A stretch of 64,000 nt of DNA from Paraescarpia echinospica. Lineage: Eukaryota; Annelida; Polychaeta; Sabellida; Siboglinidae. Below the pieces are notes generated by a model that made no database searches, was not told the DNA's origin, and worked only from the letters and a program-made list of their open reading frames with translations. Shown one piece after another: positions 15,701 through 26,249 of the stretch (position 1 is its first letter; every line of letters begins with the position of its first letter). The position numbers and the translations under genes were made by a program. Location of the stretch: the NCBI GenBank assembly GCA_020002185.1, contig CM034534.1, positions 9,563,492-9,627,491 on the forward strand, written 5' to 3'.

Positions 15701-17711
15701 AAGTGTTCGAGAAAAACTCACGCATATCACACCAAAACGGTATTTTGAAGTGCACTCTTTCGGCGGACGGATCCTTAATATGGTCTTACCCCAAATAGAT
15801 GTCCTGCATGCTACAAATCTTCACGAAGGTTAGACTGATATCAAGCAACACACACAACTAGATTAACCACAAAGGGGAATGTATGTTACCCTTTCATCTC
15901 CGTCACGTAAGTTACAAGAAAATAGTACGTAAGTTATGGGTTTGAAAACTCATTCCCATTTGATGTTTTATGTTGTCTAATGCAGTAGTACATTCAGTAT
16001 TCACGAAACAAACATGTCCCATGTCAAAGTCTTCGAGAAAAAATGACGCATATGACACCAAAACGGTATTTTCAAGAGCCCTCTTTCGGCGGACGGCTCC
16101 TTAATATGTTCTTACCCCAAATAGATGTCCTGCATGCTACAAATCTTCACGAAGGCTAGTCTGATATCAAGCAACACACACAACTAGATTAACCACAAAG
16201 GGGAATGTATGTTACCCTTTCATCTCCGTCACGTAAGTTACAAGAATATAGTAAGTAAGTTATAGGTGTGAAAACTCATTCCCATTTGATGTTTTATCTT
16301 GTCTAATGCAGTAGCACATTCAGTATTCACGAAACAAACATGTCCCATGTCAAAGTGTTCGGGAAAAACTCACGCATATCACACCAAAACGGTATTTTCA
16401 AGTGCACTCTTTCGGCGGAAGGATCCTTAATATGGTCGTACCCCAAAACAGATGTCCTGCATGCTACAAATCTTCACGAAGGCTAGACTGATATCAAGCA
16501 ACACACACAACTAGATTATCCACACAGGGGAATGTATGTTACCTTTTAATCTCCGTCACGTAAGTTACAAGAAAATAGTACGTAAGTTATGGGTGTGAAC
16601 ATTTATTCTCATTTGATGTTTATCTTGTCTAATGCAGTAGTACATTAAGTATTCAGGAGACAAACATGTCCCATGTCAAAGTGATCGAGAGAAAATGACG
16701 CATATCACACCAAAACAGTATTTTCAAGTGCACTCTTTCGGCGGACGGATCCTTAATATGGTCTTACCCCAAATAGATGTCCTGCATGCTACAAATCTTC
16801 ACGAAGGCTAGACTGATATCAAGCAGCACACACAACTAGATTAACCACAAAGGGAAAGTATGTTACCCTTTCATCTCCGTCACGTAAGTTACAAAAAAAT
16901 AGTACGTAAGTTATGGGTGTGAAAAGTCATTCCCATTTGATGTTCTATCTTGTCTAATGCAGTAGTACATTCAGTATTCACGAAACAAACATGTCCGTGT
17001 CAAAGTGTTCGAGAAAAACTCACGCATATGACACCAAAACGGTATTTTCAAGTGCACTCTTTCGGCGAACGGATCCTTAATATGGTCTCACCACAAATAG
17101 ATGTCCTGCATGCTACAAATTTTCACGAAGGCTAGACTGACATCAAGCAACACACACAACTAGATTAACCACAAAGAGGAATGTATGTTACCCTTTCATC
17201 TCCGTCACGTAAGTTACAAGAAAATAGTACGTAAGTTATGGGTGTGAAAACTCATTCCCATTTGATGTTCTATCTTGTCTAATGCAGTAGTACATTCAGT
17301 ATTCACGAAACAAACATGTCCTTGTCAAAATGTTCGAGAAAAACTCACGCATATCACACCAAAACGGTATTTTCAAGTGCACTCTCTCGGCGGACGGTTC
17401 CTCAATATGGTCTTACCCCAAATAGATGTGCTGCATGCTACAAATCTTCACGAAGGCTAGACTGATATCAAGCAACAAACACAACTAGATTAACCACAAA
17501 GAGGAATATATATCACCCTTTCATCTCTGTCACGTAAGTTACAAGAAAATAGTACGTAAGTTATGGGTTTGAAAACTCATTCCCATTTGATGTTTTATCT
17601 TGTCTAATGCAGTAGTACATTCAGTATTCACGAAACACACATGTCCATGTCAAAGTGTTCGAAATAAACTCACGCATATCACACAAAAACGGTATTTTCA
17701 AGTGCACTCTT
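9720..17711 (+). repeat. Higher-order repeat, 4,221-bp period (13 monomers)
   Basis: The stretch of about 9720-13490 recurs at about 13941-17711 with a constant 4,221-bp offset, equal to 13 monomers. The same private variants appear at equivalent places: matched starts at 9807/14028, 12729/16950 and 13054/17275, the ACATTTATTCTCA variant, the 1-bp shortened CATGTCCGTGTC box, and the CATAAAGGGGAATG variant. The two blocks differ by only scattered substitutions, while neighbouring monomers differ much more. That is the mark of a recently duplicated multi-monomer block. Similarity breaks down before about 9720 and after about 13490/17711. Confidence 0.9.
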
Positions 17712-18399
17712 TCGGCGGACGGATCCTTAATATGGTCTTACCCCAAATAGATGTCCTGCATGCTACAAATCTTCACGAAGGCTAGACTGATATCAAGCAA
17801 TACACACAACTAGATTAACCACAAAGAGGAATGTATGTTACCCTTTCATCTCCGTCACGTAAGTTACAAGAAAATAGTACGTAAGTTATGGGTGTGAAAA
17901 CTCATTCCCATTTGATGTTTTATCTTGTCTAATGCAGTAGTACATTCAGTATTCTCGAAACAAACATGTCCCATGTCAAAGTTTTCGAGAGAAATGACGC
18001 ATATCACACCGAAACGGTATTTTCAAGTGCACTCTTTCGGCGGACGGATCCTTAATATAGTCTTACCCCAAATAGATGTCCTGCATGCTACCAATCTTCA
18101 CGAAGGCTAGACTGATATCATGCAACACACACAACTAGATTAACCACAAAGGGAAATGTATGTTACCCTTTCATCTCCGTCACGTAAGTTACAAGAAAAT
18201 AGTACGTAAGTTATGGGTTTGAAAACTCATTCCCATTTGATGTTTTATCTTGTCTAATGCAGTAGTACATTCAGTATTCACGAAACAAACATGTCCCATG
18301 TCAAAGTGTTCGAGAAAAACTCACGCATATCACATGGGACAAATCGAGGTGGGTGGTATGATATGATAGGCTGATGTATTGTTGATTTCTTAATTACAT

Positions 18400-20095
18400 A
18401 CTATGGCTCACGCCAAAGAAAAGAATCCACCATGGTTCTTAAACAGACATGCCTCTCATCTAGCACCAGTAGTACATGACATTTTCCAATCATCTGTTGA
18501 CTCTGGACAAGTCCCCAATACCTGGAAAGAAGCCAATGTAACAGCAATTTTTAAGAAAGGAAGTAGAGCAGAAACATCTAACTACAGACCAATATCCTGA
18601 ACACCTGTAGTTTCTATACTTCTTGAACACACCATACATAATCACATTATGAAACACCTGGAATAGCACCACATTCTAGCTGACCACCAACATGGCTTCC
18701 GTGCCAAAAGATCAACTGAAACACAATTAATTCAAACAATCCATGACATAGGCAAATCACTTGACGAGAAGAAATCTGTAGACATTGCCATCATTGACTT
18801 CACCAATGCATTTCGTAATGTTCCACATAAAAGTCTAATCCACAAACTCAAACTCTATGGCATCACAGGCCCAATATCATCATGGATAAATAGCTTCCTT
18901 ACAGTAAGAACTCAACAGGTTGTTATAAGTGGATCCAAGTCAACATCAACTCAAGTCATTTCTGGGGTACCACAGGGCGCAGTACCGGGGCCCCAACTTT
19001 TCCTACTTTACATAAATGACCTGCCAGACAATCTTTCATCAGCTGTTCGTCTTTTTGCAGACGACTGCCTGTTATATTCACCGATTAGAACTGACCAAGA
19101 CACATCTGTCCTCCAAAACGATCTGCTCAAACTTGAGAAATGGCAACACACGTGGCTTATGAAATTCAACCCCACTAAATGTTATACAATGACAATAGCC
19201 TTAAGAAAACCGACACCAAATCTCTACACCTTCTGCGGACAACAACTTAAATCAGTTGAATCACACTGTTATCTTGGCATACATATATCAAATACATTAA
19301 ATTGGACAATACAAAGCAACTCAGTCACACAGAAAGCACAACAGACATTTGGAATTATTAGAAGAAATTAAAATAAATGCCTAACCCAAATCAAGTTCAT
19401 AGCTTACACAACCCTTGTCCGCCCTATATTTGAATATGCGTCAGCATCATGGGATCCACACTGCCTAAGAAATATCAAACTCATAGAAAGAACCCAGAGA
19501 CAAGCCGCCAGATTTTGTAAGAACAACTATTCTAGAGAGCCAGGAACGGTAACACAACTCCTTAAAGATCTCCAGTGGGACACCCTCCAATCAAGAAGAA
19601 AAACCCAAAGACTTAGCATATTATATGTTCTGGTGGTCCTCGCTATAAGCCCCTAGGAGTTTCTAGAGGATCTCCACGGTTACAATATTTGCTTTTTCTT
19701 CTGTTTTTATAATCCATTGTACGTGTGTTCACTAATCTGTACTTGTAACCGAAATAAAGTTCTTTCATTCAAATATAAAATGGAACATAACCTCATAGAT
19801 ATCCCACTAGATCAATACATCAAACGCAACACCAGATGCTCACGTAAACATAATAAACAGTTAGTACAAATCAGGCACTCGACAAACATATTTGGAAACA
19901 GCTTTTTCCCAGTCACAATAAAAGAGGGAATTCTCTACCTCCAAGCATTGTGTCAAGTACATCACTGAATTCATTCCAGATTAGTCTAGCCCAACATGTA
20001 AAACATTAATCCACAAGAGCCACCATGCACACTGGCGTGATGTGTCCATAGGACATTTTGCCAGTCAAAATACAGATACAGATACAGAAGAAACT
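18400..20095 (+). mobile_element. 5'-truncated CR1/L2-like LINE, dead copy
   Basis: Remnant of the reverse transcriptase ORF of a non-LTR retrotransposon of the CR1/L2/Jockey group, which would copy element RNA at a nicked target. One frame runs from about 18403 to 19620. It shows NYRPIS (18580-18597), then HGFRAKRSTETQ, the degenerate palm motif DFTNAF in place of D-x-SKAFD, SGVPQG with LFLLYINDLP, the catalytic FADD (19054-19065), and the thumb motif KFNPTKC. The frame is broken by TGA at 18598, TAG at 18664 and TAA at 19369. The C-terminal part follows a 147-bp insertion, with SFFPVTIKE near 19900. The 5' end is missing: endonuclease and N-terminal RT are absent, and recognisable protein begins near PPWFL at 18430. 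The 3' end is a short GATACA repeat at about 20075-20090. It directly abuts the satellite edge. Target-site duplications were not found. Confidence 0.9.
19627..19773 (+). mobile_element. 147-bp nested insertion, LINE 3'-UTR-like
   Basis: The coding frame of the surrounding LINE is interrupted between SIL (about 19620) and YKMEHN (19774) by 147 bp that do not fit the protein. The insert has a T-rich stretch, an AATAAA polyadenylation signal at about 19753 and a TTCATTC tail, so it looks like the 3' end of another non-LTR element. A 4-bp ATAT stretch occurs at both edges and may be a target duplication. Because 147 is a multiple of three, the frame resumes downstream, but the insert carries in-frame stops. 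The source family is not identified. Confidence 0.7.
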
Positions 20096-21299
20096 GTCTT
20101 AGTTCACTGGTTAGACCGATGACTAGTGGCGGCCGAAATCATAACACATTTTCATACGTTTCCGACTCACTAGATGGCGCCACAGCACACTAGCGTCTTT
20201 CTAGGCACTGATCAAAGTAACGGTAAAAAGCATTTTTGAGCATCACAGTGTGGCTGTATTAACAAAGCGAACTAATCCTTACCTGCTCTTTGTCAAAGTA
20301 TATGCCTCTGGTGTCAGTGAACGAAATAATTTAATATTATTTAGTTTTTTTACAAGGCAACAGTGGACGTCTTGTTAAGTCTTAACTTAAGTCTAAGACT
20401 TGTCTCTTGACTTGATTCTTGAAGTTGAGTTGAGTGAGGTTGAGTCAATGAGTGTTGACTCTAGACTAGAGAAGAGGAGATCAAATGACAAATGGAAGTT
20501 TGAACGACTACGATGCTGGGTTACCCGATACTGATTAAAATACTTTTCACACCAGGTAGAAAAACTAGACGACACGAAGTTACATAAAAAGAACAGTCAC
20601 CGTGTACACAGCATTGACTGTCAGATCCCTCGCTGTGCTTGTGGTCGTGCGAGTGGGCGCGGTTGTAAACAAGGTCAAGGTTGAATGCGCGGCCGACTGG
20701 GATAACTCCGAAGTTGCAAAATATCAATCGCGATTTGATGTCGTTCTCAATCTCCCACACATAACAGTGACACGCTGGCTGGTGCTACTGTTCCGATGCT
20801 CTAAACACGACAAATGACGCAAGGTAAGACACGCTGCTGTGATCGTTATCCGTAAAAGATTGCTTTCTTCATTATCGCCCGCCATTTCGAGTCTGACGTT
20901 GGCGAAGCAAGACGTACGGTAGGCCTACGCTTCTTGCAGACGGGGACACATCATCTTTAGTCGGCTCCATGGCAGATGGATCAAATGTCAATGGGATACA
21001 TGTATGTAATTCTGGCTCTCTTCGATTTCGTTGTTATAATTTATAAATATCTTTTCAAAATTTTGACACAGTAATAAAAAATACTAGTAAATTTGATACA
21101 TAAATTTATTATTGACATCAATGCATTCATTGGTTTGTTTTTCCAATAAATGCCCACAATCATTAAATTGATTATTCTGGCATAAAGAGACTGAGATCCT
21201 AGCTCAGTGAGTCCACAACATGTTTCTTCCATTTCCCTGCTTGGGATCTTTTACTTCCCCTGGCACAGACACAGTGGCTTATACTAGTTATAGTGTCTC
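20096..21299. other. Intergenic DNA without a recognised gene
   Basis: No recognisable coding region. A locally repetitive GTTGAG/CTTGACT stretch lies at about 20395-20470. A modestly GC-richer, CpG-containing patch spans about 20600-20960. AT-rich unique DNA follows. Short frames of 60-79 codons on both strands around 20520-20820 overlap each other and match nothing I know. Confidence 0.6.
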
Positions 21300-21465
21300 T
21301 TCAAAAAGACACAACTTCCACAAGCAACAAAGGGTGAGCGAAATTGCCCAAGTTTCAACACAGCAGCCGAACCAGTATTGAACCACCGCCCTGCGGCACC
21401 ATGGTTCGAAACTTTGTTCCTCTGAACAACAGTCCAACCGCTCGACCACTGCGCCCCACATCCTT
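21300..21465 (-). mobile_element. tRNA-derived SINE (Ser/Leu-type head)
   Basis: Read on the minus strand this looks like a tRNA-headed SINE. The A-box-like TGGTCGAGCGG lies at 21438-21448 and the B-box-like GGTTCAATACT at 21374-21384, about 64 bp apart. That spacing suits a class II (Ser/Leu-type) tRNA with a long variable arm. Downstream of the B box, CTTGGGCAA (21344-21352) resembles a conserved body motif of metazoan tRNA SINEs. The head would be an internal RNA polymerase III promoter. No clear tail or target duplications were found. An open frame crosses it but overlaps the promoter boxes and is not credible. A diverged tRNA pseudogene without a SINE body is the alternative. Confidence 0.6.
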
Positions 21466-21594
21466 CTACATTATTCCAGGCCCATACCTTTATTTTCTTG
21501 TATTTTATCACACATGTGGACCCCAAGAAACGTTCCGGTTTGAATGAACATGGCCTGCAATATGCCAATATCACTCATCACAAGAGTAAACACA

Positions 21595-21818
21595 TGGTCA
21601 TGCACTGGCACACCTGTGCAGACTGGTGCAAACCGTAGAGCTACTTGGGTCTAAAGAGTGCCCTAACTGTAAGACACAATTTGTTTGTAACATTATATGC
21701 CTGGAATTATGTGGTATGATGGAATTACTGCATTGAGGTATCAAATTTAGGCAAATAGTGCCTATTTATAGTTATAACTGGATGAAATCGAGGCGGGCCC
21801 AGATTCTACACAAATGCC
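21595..21818 (+). mobile_element. Half copy of the fold-back element at 31.6 kb
   Basis: This stretch is a diverged match to the right half of the fold-back element at 31620-32039. Shared landmarks in the same order are CATGG...GTGCAGACTxGxGCAAACC, the ATGGAAxTAxTGCA block, AAATTTAGGCAAA, the GAAATCxAGGxGGGCCC box, and the terminal ACAAATGCC ending at 21818. No matching left arm is visible upstream, so the copy is one-sided. A weak partial match to the left end (GGCACATAGAATCTGGGC at 21869) lies about 50 bp downstream. Confidence 0.7.
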
Positions 21819-22223
21819 GCCAGTGGTGTTAATTTTAACAAGGATTTTACGCAGCCTGAAAAAAATATGGCACATAGAATCTGGGCTCGTTTCATTGTTG
21901 ATATTTTGTGTAATATTTAACGTCTTGGCTCATACTTGCCTAGTAATACTAGTAGTGTGGAACAAAGTGCCTACACTCCTGGGGAATAGTGTACAGCATC
22001 TATCTTGGCAAATGTTACTTTTATTGGCCTATTCTATCAGTCAGATTATGCAACACAATGCCAAACCATTTTGGTTGTGTCCGATTTTCACAGAAATTTA
22101 TAACACCAATTTGAATTTTTAATCCATTTTATATGTACTGTAACTGAGCAAAAGTGTTAAATAGCTATTTGTGTGTTATATTATAAAATAGACGCAATTA
22201 GCTCATGTAGAATCAGGCAATCA
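21819..22223. other. Unique AT-rich spacer
   Basis: Unique AT-rich DNA between the half fold-back copy and AGTCC copy A. A possible degenerate fold-back end lies at 21869-21910. The 102-codon plus-strand frame across 21814-22122 has no recognisable motif and begins inside the half copy, so I do not call it a gene. Confidence 0.5.
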
Positions 22224-25117
22224 TTTTTAGTCCTTTGGGCCGAAGGTCCAACAGACTATTGCTATCACTCGCCGTGCGCCGTTAGCTGCCGTATCTCGGA
22301 AACAGTTCAGTAACTTTTTCTCTAATTTTGCATAGACATATCTTAGGGCACTGCCACTATGCACGAGAAATCTGTATTTGATTGAATCATCCTAAGGGCT
22401 CCCTAGGGCCTCCAAGGACCCCAAAACTGATAAAAAATGTAAAATTTTGCCTATTTTTTTAAAAACTGTTCAGCAACTTTTTCTCTAATTTTGCATATAC
22501 ATTTCATGTGGTAGTGTCACTGTACACAAGAAATCTGTATTTGATTGAATCATTCTAAGGGCTAATGACCCCCCCAAAAAGGACCCCAAAACTGGTAAAT
22601 TTTCACATTTTGCCTATTTTTTCAAAAACTCTAAAGTAACCTTTTCTCTAATTTTGCATAGACATTTCACGTGGTAGTGCCACTGTACACAAGAAATCTA
22701 TATTTGATTGAATCATTCTAAGGGCACCAAAGGTCCCGTAAAATGCTAAATTGTCTGTGGCAGCAGCAGATCTATCATGCTTCCAGTCCTTTTGTTCAAC
22801 TAATCCCTTTTCCTACAACATCTGTCACACCTCACTGTGGCTGCCTGATGGTAGCTGTGACTAATCTGTAATTGGTAACTGGCAGAGGCTTGTGTCAATA
22901 GACAGGGCCCACTAGACCCCTGGACAGTTGTGCCTACATTCTTAGGGGTCATCCTGAAACAACCAAATGTCAACCATTAAAAGAGTTGACATAGTTCCGT
23001 TATACACAAGAAATCTGTATTTGATTGAATTATTCTAGTATCATCAGCATATTGTAGAACACACATGTGCAAGAAAATGTCTACATCATCATCATTAAAG
23101 GTTGTAAATTTCACCAGCTGCCATGTCAAGTCCCTTATAATTATGACTAACAATGTTCAAAATCATTCAGGTAAATAGCAAATAACAAAGGAGACAAGTT
23201 TTCTCCTTATGGTAACTCTACATCACATGAGAAGAAGGCTGACACAGCCCCCAAAAATGTTTACACTATCTAGTGATGTGGTTTTGAGAAGGGCCTTTGA
23301 GAATATACCCTAACAGTATATTTTGTGTATTGTGCCAGAAACAGAACACTCTTCCCCTTCCCAAAACATCTGTCATATGTGGAGTCTGTGTCTTGCATGT
23401 ATATCTATTTTTATGCAGTTGTTTTATATAAACAGGAAGTTTGTGAAATTAGTTATTCTTAGGCCACAGAAAAGTAATTCCCAGTTTCTCATCAATGCAT
23501 TTATTTAAAAATATGTGACACAACATTTTACTTTCTATTATAATTATTCCTCTAAATGCAAGACGTGGTGCAATAAGTGAACAGTAAATATGTCAACATT
23601 TTACTCACCCATCATAACTCATGATCTGTAACTATGATTCACCAAAAAACATTTCATTAATAATTACCTACAGGGTTGTTTGATTTATGCTGGGCAGAAA
23701 CTGTTTCTGCCCGGCAGAAACGACAACAATAGGAAATACATGCCATTGATAGGCAAACATGTTCTTTTGATAGAAAACGTCAGTTTCTTTCTGTACCTGT
23801 CTAAATATGATAACCATTTGTTCGCCCTGCTCACAATAAACAAGAAACATCACATGAATGATAAAAGGAAGATCACTGCCACTTAACTTGTGGATTATTG
23901 TTATTATAAAACTGTTCTGCTACTGCTTGGTGGACAGTTAATTAGTGGCTCAAGTTCAAATACATCAGGACGTTTTTTACACCTGCATGGTAGTTTAGGC
24001 TCAGTAGTGTGCTGGCAGCCACTAAACCTATAGGCTTGTGTGAAAAGGATAGTTGGCAGAAGAACTAACTTCAAAGCACCATGGCATCCATTTAGCCAGG
24101 CAGCAGTCACACTGTCAGAGTGTCTGCTGCTATGTTTGTATATATAGGCTTAATGATCCCAATACACCAATCTGTTGGCACAATGTCAGATAATAGAACT
24201 AGGTTAAACATCTTAACAATAACTATAATTAGTTCTGTGGGGCTGTTTTAAAGTATTAATTTATAACATTATCAATACCGCATTTTTGTTTTTGAGTTTT
24301 TTGATTTGCATTAGTATGTCATCTTGTGTGAATGATCTGTTTATGTGTAATGGCCCCCAAAAAGGATCCCAAAACTGGTCAATTTTCACATTTTGCCTTT
24401 TTTTTAAACTGTTCAGTAACTATACACAATAAATCTGTCCCCTAAAATGCTAAATTTGCTAACTAAAATTAATTGTCTACCTCAGAGTAGCTATATTTAT
24501 AACTTGTTGTGTATTACACCCAGCTGTGGAGATTCTCTGCCTGCTATTGTTTAATGGAAACTGTGACTAATCTGTAAGTGGTCACTGGCAGAAGCTTGTG
24601 TCAACAGACATCATTAAGCCACTAGACCCCTGTTAAACTGGACAGTTGCCTGTAGGTTTTAAACTGTGTAAAACAGTGAGTCTACCTTTTGCTCTCAAAT
24701 AATCTGTCCTCTTAGTTTTACACATAAAGACATACTCTGGCATAACGTGATAAGTTTTTGTAGCAGTGCATTTGTACTTCCAGTGTATCATTGCAATAGA
24801 ACATACATACTGTGTGCCACATTTGAATGTCATGCATGTAATATTTCCATGCAATCCATTTGCATATATAATATAAAACTTTAACAGCCATTTTCTTCAT
24901 TTTCACTTTTTGACCCTTACCATGTTCAATGCTCCATAACTTTACCAATTTTTATAGCAGTCATAATTTTAGAAACCGTGTAAAGCACCCTACCAAACCT
25001 TTACAAGAATGTAGGAAAACAATGTTACAATTTTTCCGACTTATCACTCATTTGGTCAGCCGGGGTCACATATAGACGTATAAGTCCAAAGGACTTCAGG
25101 GCCACTTGGCCCATTTT
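22224..25117 (-). mobile_element. AGTCC-family element, copy A (2.9 kb)
   Basis: Longest of three copies sharing both ends. The left end is TTTTT then AGTCCTTTGGGCCGAAGG and can fold back with the CCAAxxGACT that follows. The right end has AGTCCAAAGGACT, GGGCCACTTGGCCC and a T run. Next to the left end are three direct subrepeats of 163 bp (CTCTAATTTTGCATA at 22320, 22483 and 22646). The interior carries minus-strand non-LTR RT fragments. One encodes LSPLLFAIYLNDFE and a YADD box at about 23039-23050; others encode CMTFKCGTQYVC-type sequence at 24.6-24.9 kb and an RT N-terminal piece near 24270-24345. All have frameshifts or stops. Strand is given as that of the RT pieces. Whether this is a deleted LINE, or another transposon carrying LINE pieces, is open. 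Confidence 0.8.
23692..23712. other. Perfect 10-bp-arm palindrome inside copy A
   Basis: GGGCAGAAAC, then T, then GTTTCTGCCC gives perfect 10-bp arms around one base. A third partial arm (GGCAGAAACGAC) follows at once. No role is known; it may be the edge of a small inserted element. Confidence 0.7.
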
Positions 25118-25299
25118 GTGTGTGATAAAATGCCATTTTTAACCTAATACAACTTTTTAATTAATATCTTGAATCTCATAATATTACACCTGTCCAAGGA
25201 CAACAACAAATACAATTAGTACGCAAAATATGAGATGGATGTGAATGATAGTTTTCGAGATATCATGTTTTCAAAATGAGGAAATGTGTTGCTTTAGTA

Positions 25300-25495
25300 G
25301 TTTAGCCCCTGGCAGGAGACGGAGAGGAAGACCAAGGCTGAGATGGAACAACAGCATAAAATGAGACCTGGGGAGGGCTGGCATGAATAGCCATGAATGG
25401 ATGGCCATTGCGGACGAGAGAGAGAGGTGGAAAGAACTGATAAGAAAAGTAGAAGAAGCTACCAAGTGACATGGACCCCACCCCACAAGGGAGCA
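25300..25495 (+). pseudogene. LINE reverse transcriptase C-terminal fragment
   Basis: The plus strand encodes a typical C-terminal tail of an endonuclease/RT non-LTR retrotransposon: RRRGRPRLRW, then D-L-G-R-A-G-M, then an ADERERWKELIRK block, ending at a stop after EEATK. One in-frame TGA separates the RW block from DLGRAG. The GRP-R-RW then RWxxL pattern is characteristic of this tail in RTE- or L1-like elements. Nothing upstream resembles the RT palm, so only the tail is present. The opposite-strand frames here (71 and 77 codons) are shadows. The fragment starts about 180 bp after the right end of AGTCC copy A. Confidence 0.65.
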
Positions 25496-25540
25496 AGTGG
25501 AAAAAGAAGATTAGCAAAAGTTGAAAGCTACGCATAGGCT

Positions 25541-26249
25541 GATGTTACATTTGCATGTGGCCAGCACTTTTTTTTTATCCGGACGAGTGTTTATCACTGT
25601 TCGGTCGAAACTACCATTCCTCATCAATATAAACTTTATTCTGACTAAATATGACTAAAATTGATGTGGCGTGAGGTCTTTTTTATTTGACCGGAGCGCA
25701 GTGTTGCGCTAACGTAACAACATAGCGTCTTAGCACAGGCAGCATGTCGCCATGGCCTGTAGATCGTAGATTCATGGGTTGTTTTGGAAGCCTACTGAAC
25801 TCACAGTTTTTGAGTTATCATAATTTTTTTACGTATGAGCACACAACATATTGATGTTTTTAGTTATGCAAATTTTATTTCAATACATGTAATCGCAAAG
25901 GCTGGAGTACAAATTGAAATAGGTCAATTTCACTGAAAAATCAAATCAATTTATTTTGCAACAACAACAAAGTAACAGTAGATGTAGACAAAACAACCGT
26001 TTTAAATTTTTTATTTGTGTTGCATGGTGGTCACATGGCATGTTATATGCCGTCTTCCTGTGACCCCATAAACATATATTTCGAAATATATTTACACATA
26101 CGTATACAATGATTATCCTGAGTGTATGATATCTTCTGAATGACAACAGACTGGGGATGCGATGGAGAAAGAAACAAATTATTGTAGGAAATTACTGTCA
26201 GAAAACAATGATAAGAAATTTGTGTGGATCCAAACATAGATATAAAAAG
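25541..26249. other. Unique AT-rich DNA
   Basis: No recognised gene. A stretch at about 25685-25800 (AGCGCAGTG, CTTAGCACAGG, then ATTCATGGGTTG) has a faint tRNA-SINE look, but no convincing A/B-box pair. The rest is AT-rich, with short unrelated frames on both strands. Confidence 0.5.

Larger units (their letters stand above)
1..18336 (+). repeat. 325-bp satellite array (about 56 monomers)
   Basis: Head-to-tail tandem array with a period of about 325 bp; equivalent points recur at 12729, 13054 and 13379 and at 16950, 17275, 17600 and 17925. Each monomer holds two GTAAGT boxes 22 bp apart, a T-rich stretch ending in CTAATGCAG, the block CATGTCCCATGTCAAAGTG, the CpG-containing block TTTCGGCGGACGGATCC, and CTAGATTAACCACAAAG. 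Variants include a 47-bp deletion between two GG dinucleotides (near 436, 3195 and 4131), CACACAAC versus CACACATC, and a GCGCGGACGG subtype at 8.9-9.6 kb. The array starts before base 1 and ends inside a monomer at about 18336. Every reading frame has stops in the consensus; the recurring 60-61 codon frames on both strands are products of periodicity. Long-range copies occur at offsets of 3,689 bp (about 300-2000 against 3989-5690), 3,156 bp and 4,221 bp. Its role is unknown; centromeric or heterochromatic satellite is a reasonable guess. Confidence 0.97.

Noticed and set aside
9807..18110. Repeated 61-codon plus-strand frames starting MSNAVVHSVF
   Set aside because: Present only in monomers with a 1-bp deletion (CATGTCCGTGTC type); stops appear in others, so they reflect periodicity, not a gene family.
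1..18336. CRISPR-like array (regular repeats)
   Set aside because: There are no unique spacers: the whole 325-bp unit is repeated, and the context is eukaryotic.
25685..25800. Faint tRNA-like stretch
   Set aside because: A- and B-box matches are too poor to separate from chance.
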